From NCBI RefSeq assembly GCF_001949145.1, contig NW_019091500.1:66477-126476 (forward strand): a stretch of DNA of 60,000 nucleotides, read 5' to 3'. The translations under genes were made by a program, and so were the position numbers. The notes below the pieces were generated by a model that did not search any database, had not been told where the DNA came from, and was given only the letters and a program-made list of their open reading frames with translations. The DNA is from Acanthaster planci. Taxonomy: Eukaryota > Echinodermata > Asteroidea > Valvatida > Acanthasteridae. The stretch's first letter is position 1. The number at the start of each line of letters is the position of its first letter. Shown here in pieces: positions 1 through 12,000 of this stretch.

Positions 1-3000
1 TGAAGCACACTTGAGGTTTCTTCCAAAGGAATATGAATATCTTTTTTATTCAATCACAAGTTGCAGAAGCTCAGACAGAAAATCTACGAAGAACTTGCAG
101 TCAATGAGCTATTTAATACCTGTGAGAAAATCTGGTCATAGTTGATGACGTCTTTCACCTCCACTACAAGAGCGCTGTAGTTCACCTTACACAGATACTC
201 ATCCAGGGCAGTTGTGTTGATGGACTGGTTGTTGGCATTCAGCCAAGACTGTCGGACGGTGCCATCACAGAACAGTGCAATCACATCCGATGATCCAATC
301 AAATCAGAATACTGTTCAAGGAGACCAGTCCGAATTTGAAATAGTTATAAACTTTATACCAAAGAGTTTAAATATAAAATATCAGTAATGACAAAAAGGC
401 CTCCTAAATTTTTCGCGACTAAAGAAACGCTTACTTTTTGCGTGTTCTACTTTGTTGATATATGAAGTTAGTAAAAGGAATGCAGCAGAGAGCAGTTAGG
501 AACAGCTCTTATCACAGCCTTTCTTTGCTGGAATGTGAACTCATAACCTCTTGGTGACAAGCACAGATTTCTCACTCTATGATGAAAGAGCTTGCTGGGC
601 TCATTGGGTAAGTTCTACGTTAGCTTTGAGGAAGCTTTGGGAAAATTGTATCAGTCGTTGATGAAAGCATTATTTAAAACGTAATGGAAAAAGCAAAGGG
701 TTAACAATTAAGTGAATTTCTTGTAGTTTTGAGATATCAGTGTAAGTATACAACCCAAACTTAGTTTTTTTGGTAAGGTTGAAAACGTTTTCATTGTAAT
801 AATATGCCAACCTTGGAAGGGTCATCCCACGTTGCGGACAGAGCTGCAATGAGTGCTGGGCCGTTGTCGATCAGTCCCATGATGCCTTGCAAAAAGCGTT
901 CAGTCTCTGGCATCGCACCACTGAAAACCTGCCCCTGACTGAATGCTGTCACACCAAACAAAGAAAAATTCACTGTCAGTGTTGAGGCCAGGTGGCAACT
1001 TGAGTTAAGGAATCGCACTTGACTACAAGTGGGATTTGATTTCTTTTACCTTCAATGAGAGCGAAGAGTTGATTGGTTGTCTGCAGAGCTGTATTGGCCA
1101 ATTGGAGCACGGCATTGTTGTAATGTAGCACATCCCTTAGCATGAACGGAACACTTGTTGTTGTCCTGCAACAAAACAAAGGAGTAACAGTTTTGTTCAA
1201 AACTTTCCGGAAGAAAAAAAATGACACAAGTTTGGCAACGAATCCATGTTTAAACTGGAAAAGACCAAAAACGTTCTGCAGACAGAAAAGGCAACAATAA
1301 TGGTAAAAATCATCTTGTGAGCGATGCTCGTCACCTGTTTATGAGTGACGTTTTGCTTGGAATGAAAGCTAGATTAGGTGTGAACAGAAATTCCCTGCTC
1401 TTTAAAGGCGGCATCAAAACAGGGTCAAAGCAAGACAGGTTAAAAACTAAAGCTCTCCAAATCCCTCAAGAGCAAAAAGAACAAAATTCTTACCATCAAC
1501 CATTAATATATTTTTAACAAGAATTGCAGGAAAGAAAAAAACGTAATTCAGATCTGGTTTGGAACCTTCAACCTTGTCCTTAGAGCCCACTCTATTAATC
1601 TACCATGACAACTCAATTAATACCAGATTCCCAAAAAGTTACATCAGTGCACTTATGATGTATGAAAAAAAACTGCACAGTACAAATGTACCATGCGAAG
1701 ACATCAAAAATACTTGATACTAATGTGACATTAGCGGAGATACCAAGGTGTCATTTTGAAGCCAGCCTCTTCTCAACTTCAAAGCTAGCTCCAGTAAAAA
1801 TACTTACGCCATTTCTAGCAATAGCATCAACTGTTGCTGGTTCAGTAATGCTTGGATACGATTCGCCATGGCTATCCACTCGGCATCCGTCCCAGTCACG
1901 GTAATGCCGGTATCCTCCCAGAGCAGCTTGGGATCGAAGCGACGAATGCTGGCATCGCTAATCAGGGCTTGAAGTTCTGCGTTCTTGATGAGCAACTCCG
2001 AGAGATTGGCGTACGGTGCAAACTCAGCCGGAATTACCGTCGTGTTCATGGAAGTCATGAATGTATAATATCTCTCAAACTATTCAACAAATAAACATGG
2101 AAATCAATACTCAATATTACCATTTTTGGAATATGTTCTTTCAATCCTCCACAAAACTTGTGTCTTTAAAATTCATATTCAAAATGTACATAAATATTTC
2201 TTAAAGGGAAGTACAAGTTTTAATAGAGCAATCAGGGATGAAAGTCGCGAAGCAAAATAATTGTCTATTGAAAGGATGTTCTGATAACTATTCAGTTTCC
2301 TCCAGTTCGCTGGGAATTTATTTTGTTAGGTTACCGTTCTAATAGAACCTAAAACACATCAATGCTTCCTCTTATTAATAGGCATTGTGGGTACCTTAGT
2401 CAATAAAACACCTACCGCTGTTTGAATCTGCGGTATGTTCCAGAATGCTGATTGTTCCTGTAGTAAGGTCAAGGGGTCAAGGTCGCAAAGGCGGGATCTG
2501 ACTGCAGCATCATAGGGTGACAGATCCACAAAGCCTTCGCTGCAGAGAAGCGTGGAATGGTCATCCCGATTTGTGTCTAACAGCATCTAAAAGGTGGTAA
2601 TTTAAGAAAAACATGCAGTGAATGACAAGACTTGATTATCTAAATGAACTAATTAATCAGAGTGACCCAGTTCCAAAGATGAAAATCAATGATCATTCCT
2701 AAAAACCTTGAGATAAATTTTAAATTTTTAAATCTTACATTTTTTTTGTCTGATGTCACATTTTACACCAAAAAATGAGACCAAAAGTTTTTAAGAAATG
2801 ATGTCTTCACTTGAAAAAATAACAAAAGTACAATCACAGCTCCTCTTACCTGCAACTTTGAGGCATTCAGGAATGTTTGGATGACCGCCTCTGTGACGTT
2901 GGGTCCTAGTTCTAGAAGGGTCCTTGTGGCATTGGCAAATGGCTGCTCTTTCAAGCGCGTGATCAGAATATGATCTATACACAGATCAAAAAAGTACAAC

Positions 3001-6000
3001 CAGGGATCTCAGCATCAAAACATCTACAGGGTCATTTTCAAGCTCTGCTTCGGTGGATGCTTCTCATGCAAGAATGCACACTGATTTGTGCATGTTCTAC
3101 GAAACTTGGTATTCGTTTAACATATGCAATGCCATACACATGATGTGCATCTTCCCTTATGATAAGCTACACCATAACATCTACAGATAACGTATGAAGT
3201 GAACACAGAATTGCAGTCAGATGCATTGCCCTCTTTTTGTGCACATTCTGTTGAAAATCAGTGATATCATCCTTGGTCAGCTCTCACGTGTACACCATAC
3301 AATGGCAACTTAAGATCTCCAAAGAGCCCATGAACAATTACTTGTAACCTCCAAGCTTACCTTGAATCACTTTGCAGACTGAACTGTTAAGCTGGGCACT
3401 GCAGTTAGCTTGATGCCAAAGTCCGTCTGTCCCGAAGTTTGCAGCCCCGCAGTAATAGTCACCTTGTGGTTCAGATTCCCAGTTCTCATATGTATATTCA
3501 GTTGAGAAAAGAAATGAAGAGCGAAAGATCCAAGACTCCTGGTCTGGGCTGCAGGAGAAGAGGAGAAACAGATGATCTTTCGGGGTGGAATTTACTTCAG
3601 ACGGCAAAAATGTGGAAGCATTCAGAAAGAAAATATTAGTTGAACTACCAGTAGAAAAATTACATCATAAACAATAATGACTAGTTACTTTCTGTTTATA
3701 AAGCACATAAGTCAAGCGCTACTGCTGTTGAAAGTGTTACACCGTTAATGGTGACACCTGATCATATCAGACCATGAGACCAAATTCGGCTGTCAATTTC
3801 AGAGAAAGTTGAGGCCTCTACTCATTTTATCCCCATACAGGTAGAGAGAGAAAAGGGTTACATTGACTTGTCCAAGATCACAACATCCTACCGGCTACCG
3901 CACTTGAACTCCCAACCCTGTGATCGGTAGTCCAAACACCTGATCACTGAGCCACAAACCAAGAGCGCATACATCTCTCAAGTTAGTCTGTTATACACAT
4001 TTCATATCATTCTCATGAAAGATTCTGTCCTTACCCGATGCTTTGCAGGAATTGCTGTTCTTGTTCATTGTAGACAAACGTCAGAGAGCTCTGAGGGTCG
4101 GCCGATGGACAAACCTGCCACGAAGCTGTATACCAATTGCTGGCTTCATCCACAAACTTATAGCAGAAAAAGTTGTCGCCATGCCAACCGGGCCTACACG
4201 TGCCACCTGTTTGGATCAAAAACATGCAGACAAAACTGTTCAATGTGAAGCAAATTTCTTGTCAAATTTCTGGTGTACCTTCAAGAAGAGAACAATTGTG
4301 CTAAAGCCCTGACTGACGCTGCAGGGCTATCTGGAGGGCAAACAATGCAAATTTAATGTCACAAACCATTTACAGTGAAATTACCTCGAGTTGAAACTGA
4401 ATTTGCAGCCCAAAGTTTCAGTCTAGCATCAGAAAAGATTATTCATTTGTTACCAGCTCTGCAAAATGGTGTCAATTTTTTTTGAATTTGAGTTTTACAT
4501 ATACATGTAGAATTAAATTGATCACATCCTAAGCTTTCATTTGATATATAATTCATCCTAGTGGCATTTTGCATTTTGGAGTTATTTGCTATTTGCATAT
4601 TCAAATAATTTCATTTTATCACACAAGCTTTTTGAGATGATGCCCTTTAAACATTTCCTTTGCAACAGAGGCTTTCAGAGGCCAACTGCTTGACCAAGCA
4701 GTTGGCCTCAAAATATTCCCAAATATTTTCACCCTCGACACTTGGAATTGGGCCATTACGCATTTTTGCATTGTGCGACTTAATACATCTTTTTGTGGAG
4801 CGTGTCACATTTTTGCTTCAGTATTATAAAACCGACCTTTTACCTTCACAGCTGTTTCTCTAATACACAAGTGCATTTTCCACCTGTTATTGACAGTGCA
4901 ATTATCATATTTCAGCTTGTCAAAACCTTAAGCAAGAAATCGATAATTTTTCAGAGGGTACAAACAGAAAGTGCATGAAAATTCAAGGCAAAGAAAGGGG
5001 TTATTATAGGACTACTGTTTACCAGTGAAAAGCTTGACTATGGCAATTTGCAGATCCATCATCAAGTTCTGGCTGATCAATTGCTGCTGGATGAGTGGCC
5101 AGATTTCCAGCTGAGACAAAAGGTTCTGGAAAAGTGGAGGATACATCCCATAGCTGCATGGAAAACACATGAGAACTATTGGCTAGGAAGTCAGGAAAAG
5201 TATTGGAAACTATTTGAAGCAAAGAGTATGCTCTCAAAACGATATCAGCTCAATCGTGGAACTGGAACCTTGACTGTGAGTTTGATATTATAAACTCTGT
5301 AGACAACAGGAGACTCCGATATGTTTGGAAGGGGGCCAGTCTGTCTGCCACCACCAAGCACATCAAAGTCTCCTATTGCGTGGATCCACTTTCTGTGATA
5401 TCTGGCCTGAGTTTTTTTAATACACCTTCAAAATGAGATAAGGAAACACATTCTCCACTACATTTAAAAAAATTTCACAGAGCTGTTTGCCGCAGATACT
5501 TGGTAAGCATAGGAAAGTATGCTTACCATTGAAATGTGACACGATGTATCCTGCCTGTATCTAGTCTTCTCCAGTTTTGGAGTAGTCAAATTTTTATGCG
5601 TAATCATTCCTGCTTAGAATTTATACGAAGGATGGCGAGACTTACGTGAACTCTTGCATGGCTTCTTCAAAAGTTTGGTTGTCACTCAGCCAACTGATTA
5701 CACCGGTCCAGTCGCCCGAAAAATTCAAAGGACGCTGGAAGACGCTGAAGAGGGAAGGCAGCTTGTTGATGAGCCTTGGGAGTTGTTGAATGTCCTCAGA
5801 GATGTTGGCCACCTTCTGGAGGAAGTGTCCCCAGTCATCAATGGTCCCCACTGGCTGACCTACAGCAGCGCTGATCTGTTCAGAAGATCAAGCTCTTTTT
5901 TTCAAAAGCATCTATGCATGCAATCTTTTGCAGGTACTGAACTTCTGATTAAGTCTTCCCCCTTCATCGTCTGGGGACTCTTTTTAGTTTAATCACATTC

Positions 6001-9000
6001 AAACTCTGTGGACACTGGGCTTTTCCTCACCTTCAAACTCTAAGCACCCTGGATATGTCCTCATCTGTAAACTCTGAGGACCTTGGTTATTCCTTGCCTT
6101 CATTTTCTGAGACCTCAGATTGTCTTGTTCCTTTAAATTACATTCAGTTGCTAAAGGTCCACATTCATTTAACAGACATAAATTTGGACAGGAATGTGTG
6201 AATGTATGTGTGGCCCACTCTGTGAAAATGTCTTAAGTCACCAGTGCCACTTTGGAGTAAAAAGTCCTTCAGAACAATTTTGCACAGTGTAAATCAATAT
6301 GAACCCACAGCATTTTTCACCATGGAGTATCCACTTTCAGCAGGAAGCCAAACTGAGTGATATGTCAAAACAAAAAACTCACTTTGCTCCTTCTAATACA
6401 AATGAAAACTAAAAAAGTGGATCTGGCGACTTATGACTCATTTTCATAGAGCGGGTCGCATATTTGACTCCCTCCTTTTCCTAAGCCTTGAGGAGTACAA
6501 ACCTTGTCAGAGAGCATCGTCAAGTCCAGTTCCATCAGAACCATCCTGAGGAATGCATCGGCATTGGAGCTGCTGTTGACAAGGTGGCAGAGTACTGCTT
6601 GCAGGGAACCGGCTAGTCTGACTGGTGCACTGTGTGCACTATCCGGTAGGATGAGGTAATCCACCAAACTCAGATTACCAGTGCAGAACACATCAGCCAG
6701 ATTCTCCTGGCCTGAGTACACACTGAGCAGAAGTGGAATTGCCTGGACAGTCCGGGAGAAAACGTATTGTACTAGTTTTAAAATAAATAGGTTAGGTCCA
6801 AAAGATAAACTCCCTATTAAAACTTTCCACACACTGATGGCAGGTATCTAAAAAACATATGGCATGACAGTCAGTGAAGTGGTGATATGGGGTACATATC
6901 TGGGCACTTGCAGTTGCTTTAATAAGTATAAAACTTATATAGAGGTGTGCATTAAAGGTGGGCTGATGATAAATGCTGACGATATCAATGTTTTACTCAT
7001 CAATAAAGGGGCTTTTCAAAATACACAATCCAATGTCTCTGTTGGAATTGCTTTCAATAGACTTTTAAAGATACACGAGGGAGAGTGGAGGAGTGACAGA
7101 CTTGGGGATAGACATGGTGAGAATGGGTAGGTGGGGGTATGCGGTTACCTTGTCCATGTCAATACTGGTCCGCCTGAGAGCTTCTACGTCAGCCTGGGTG
7201 AGGTTCAGTTGAGTCTGGAAAAGATCTCTGAAGATGGACTGGTCACGGAACAGCTCTCCCAAAGTCAAAGGCTCTGAAATACAGAGACAGGAAAGATGCA
7301 CAAAACTCCACCTGTCAGGAACTGTGAAGTGCAATTTTAAGCTTCGTTATATACTTCAGTAAATCAGGCTTCTTCATTCTTAGATTTCTTCAAATCAAAT
7401 GCAAGAGTTTTACAACCGGTAAACCTTGAATGGGAGGCACTATACGTAGACTTGTGACAATCAGACTCATTTGGACACTGAATGGTGTCAAGTACACTAG
7501 CCTGCATGTAAAGTCAACTAGTTTCATGTGTAACTGCATACAGCCTCCATTTTCTCTCCAAAACGCTAGGACACAGCAATGACTCTGCTAACAGCTGTGA
7601 CAAGATTGGCCCTCTGATCTTCAATCAATGCTCTTCTGGCACCTTAACTTATGGAAATCAAGCTGGATAGGCCAGACGGCAAATCCAACAGCCTTGCAGA
7701 GGTTTTCTGCCACCTTCAGAGAAAATATCACATTGAGGTCTCGACAAGAACTATTGTAAGCAGAAAACTCTTCTTGACTGAACTCCACTGAACAGTTCCT
7801 TACCTTGGTATCTATACACCTGTGCCAGCAGAGAACTGAGCACTTTCTGTCCCCTTAATATGATGTCTTTGATTGTCCTCCACCATGGCGGTGAGGGAAT
7901 ACCAAGTTCCATGTCCAAAGCTTCCAGTAAGTCCACCGTACTAATGAAGAAAACAATCTATATTAACAAGGGTTCACCCAGTTGACAGAAGCATTTTTAT
8001 AATCTTACAATCAAATATATATGGACAGAGTAGATCTCGATCCTACCAAAGCCATCAACTCCATTTTCTAGGAATCTGAGCACAACACAGTCCTAGAACT
8101 AAAGAATGAACAGTAACTTCAAGTTGGGACTTAACTACCTTTTTCTCCAAAGCACCTATAAAATGAACTCATGTATTCCTCATCCAGTTCAATAGCGCCC
8201 TCAACAGTTCAGCCGCAAAGTCAATACAACTCACCTCTGGTGCTGCAGGAACTCTGTCACCGTCATGTTGCCTTGAATCAAGCCGGCCAGCCCGCTCCAC
8301 TCCCCGGAGAAATTCAGCGGCTGCTGGAGGATACGCATGAGTTCTGGCAGCCTCTGCAGGAGGCTCGGCAGGTCTTGGATATCGGTGGTTGCTCTGAGCA
8401 GCTCCTCGAGTAAGCGCTGCCAATCGTCCATCACAATGGAAGAATTGCTGACCTGAGAAGAAAGCAGTAACGATTATTAGGCAGTGAAGACACTATCAGC
8501 ACAACAGCTTTGTGACCACAGGGAGCTAAGATAGTGTGAAAATCCCATGAAAGTGGATTCGCTTAGTGGTAATCAAAGAATGGGCTGGCCTTAAAAACTG
8601 TAAGGGGAGTAAAAAGACAACTACTGGTTGTAAGTAACTGTTAACAATGAGGCGATGTCCCGGTGGTGACTTGGTGATTGTCAATGACAGGCAATGCCAG
8701 TGACACATTCTGCATGGATTTTCAAACACTTAGTTTCTAGGCTCTAGTTTCAGGCTTAAGATTCATGACTTAGACCCGTGAGAAAGCTCAAAGTAGCTTC
8801 CCCTTTGGCTGCAGATATTAAAGGTCGTGTGAGGCAAAGGATTGGAGTTTTTTGGAGAAACAACGTACAGAGTTTGAGCTAGCGACAAATCAAAGATTTG
8901 GACAATTGACCAGTGTCTACATCTCACCGGTTGTGCTCTGTACCAAGCCTGGAAAAGCATCTGGATATCTTCAGCAGTGCGGTTCTGCTGAGCCAGGAAA

Positions 9001-12000
9001 AACTGTAGCAGTGCTGTCTGATTCTGGAACAGATCTTCTAAGGGAATCTCTTGTCCTGAGAGAATTAAACAAGGAGCTAAAGTCATTATTACCTATGCTC
9101 ACCGAGACCATTAAATGTCAAAAACCTTGGAAAATATAAATCTCGGTGATATTATTTAAACTCAAAGGACTCATTTGCATACCAACAATATTTACATTCG
9201 AAAATACCCATTCACTCCTGCTTAGTAGGGAACAATGCAGGAAAAGCGTCCTGCTTAAGGACACCCCTACTGCAACCTCTTGAGGCTGGATTTGAACCCA
9301 CAGCTTATTGATGGGATTACAAATATAATCATAAATAACAATAAGGGCACTGCACTCCAGGAACCTCCGTCCAAACATGTTTCATGTCTCTTAATATAGC
9401 CAACCTACCCTGCAATGACTTCAACCAACCCTGACCAGCGGTGATCAGACCCTTCAGCAACAGCAAGTTAGCAGATTCGTTAGTCCCAGCTGTATGCAGC
9501 ATGTCTAGTACCTGGTTGATCTGGAGGCTGAACACGTCAAGCAAATCTGCGATGCTCTGGCTGCAAGCAGAGAATGACGGCATTAATAAGGTGCAGACAG
9601 CTCTGCGATTGGCAGTGCAGAACTTGACACACCTAGAAATCATATTTTCCGAAGTTTTGTTAACTTCAGGCAATTTGGGGATTGCAACCAAGTATTTCCT
9701 TAGCAGTGACCAACAAAGAGATGTGACTGACTTTTGTGCACATTCTGATGAAATTAAATGGTCTCAGGGTGGGAACTACGCTTGGATACCTCTCTAATAG
9801 TAAAAAAGCAATGTGACAGACAGAACTATGTGAATTCTAATGAAATTGGGGGATCTTGGGATGGTAACTGTGCATGTGTACCTCTGTAGCAGTCACAAAG
9901 AAGACAGATATAACAGAAAGAGTTTGGCACATCAGACAAAATTTACTGGACCTGCTTAGAGTCAAATATACATCAAAGAGTGAGTGCACATGGCGCTTCC
10001 TCTATATACCTTTGTTTCTATGAGTGACAGAACACAGCTACCTGACCTTCCAGCACTGAGTTCCATTTGTCTCACACTTACTTTGCACTAGCCTGGCCTA
10101 GTGGATATACACCATTCTGGGACTGCAAGACTCGGAAGAACATCTCCTCCCAAGCTTTGGACTGGTTGCCGATGATGTCAGTGTATCCATCAAGGATAAG
10201 CTGGAAGTCGAAGGGTCGTGCAAAGATGTCTGACCAGGCCCTGCTGGTGAGGTCATACTTGTGGACGAGTGCAGAGAGGTTGGCGTAGTGGGCATACTCA
10301 GCTGGGATGGGGCCAGAGGCAGAGTTCAACAAGGCTATGTAATCCGTGATCTGTTGGGGAGGAAAAAAAGCCACATGCATCGTTTCTGATCTATTAAAGG
10401 AATATGAAATTCTGCATGAGGCAGGGCGGTGATATTAATTACTCGTCTCCTCAATTATAAACCTCTCCTCAAGGTTAATCTCATTTTTTGTCCCATTTCA
10501 CAGTTGAACTCTGCACAAGTTTCAGTCTTCTACGCACTCATGTTCCCTTTGAGTTGTAGTAACCTGTCTCACACACGGAAACGAAAAAAAGGGGCCAGTG
10601 CGTTAACTTTGTCAGGCCTCAGCACAGTTGTGTAACTTGCTAGTCTGTCACGGTATGGGGTGGTGGTAACATGAAGTAAAGAACATCTTTTGTAAACCTG
10701 ACGCTACAGGTACCAGACTCCCACCATGCACCCCACCTCCACCAATAAAACGGCACAAAATGCTTTACTTTTTACTTTTTACTTTAAGCACCCACCTTTT
10801 CCTGCAGTTCTGGGATCTGCCAGTGCCGCATCTGTTCAGCCAAAATTTCTGTCAGATTCAGGGAGCAGAGCTTCTGTCTGACTTCGGCAACATCAATCGA
10901 GTGTGGCAAGGAACTTAAGTCTATCATGCAAAGCGCCCTCACTTGTTCCTCTGGTGGCATTCTCACCAACGCCTATTTTGATAAGAGGGAAAAGTCTTCA
11001 GTAACATGTATGAACTCTTCACATCAATACCAACCCTTCCAAAACATAAATTAGTGTAAAAACTCCTGAAAGCAACTTTTTTTAAGGTCAATTATTCAAT
11101 TTTGTTTTCTCTTTCCATCAAGGTCAAGATCTTTCGCCAAAATTTCCCCAAGACTGGCTGCAATCCAAGACAATGTCAATCCATTGGAACATGACAGGAG
11201 AAAATCTGAATGAAATCTAAAATACTTGCTCATGTTTGTTTTTGACTTGCTTACCTCAATGTATGTCGCATTCAGGAACGCTCGGAGGATCACTTCATTT
11301 ACGTCTGGTCCCAGTTCAAGCAGCATGTGGATAACTTTGTCTGCAGGATCCTGGCGGAGAAGTTCGATGAGCCTGTGATCTACAACGATACGGACATGAA
11401 GCTTAGAAATGTTATACTTGATTTCTGCATTAATGGGTCTTACTTCCAGCATGCCTATGGGAACTCCCTCTGATAGAGGGGGTACACTTGTGAACTCTTT
11501 CTGACAGATGGGTTTTCTGGACAGTCTCTTGCAAGTTTCATGCGAAAAATCAGCTAGTTTTAAAAAAATCTTTATTCAAGACGTTTAATTTTGCTAGAGA
11601 CAATGTTTTAGCTGAACCAGTTTCCAATCATGGGCATGCCCACAATAAGGGAACGGGGCAAAGTCTAATACCTTGCACCGCCTCACATAGGTAGCTATCC
11701 GTTGGCTTTGAGCAATTGGCATGGTGCCACAGTCCGTCTGTGCCAAAGTTAACTTTTGCACATGACCCGACTGATGATGTCATGTTCGGTGTGCTGGTAG
11801 GCGTGACTGATGGGAACCAGTTCTGGTAAACAAGGAACGATCCGTCTCCAATCCAGAAGGCATAGTCAGGACCGTATGAGACCAAACCCAGCCAAGAGAG
11901 GCTGTCTTCTCTGTGACAAATGGTTTGATGAGAAAAAAAAAAGAAAATCAACAAGCAGAAAAGTAGTAACGAAGAAAACTCATTAATTTACAATTTGGTG

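Noticed and set aside
8453-8927. Expected B exon of ABCA unit 4
   Set aside because: Read on the minus strand in three frames; no two-cysteine peptide with flanking splice sites. Treated as absent.
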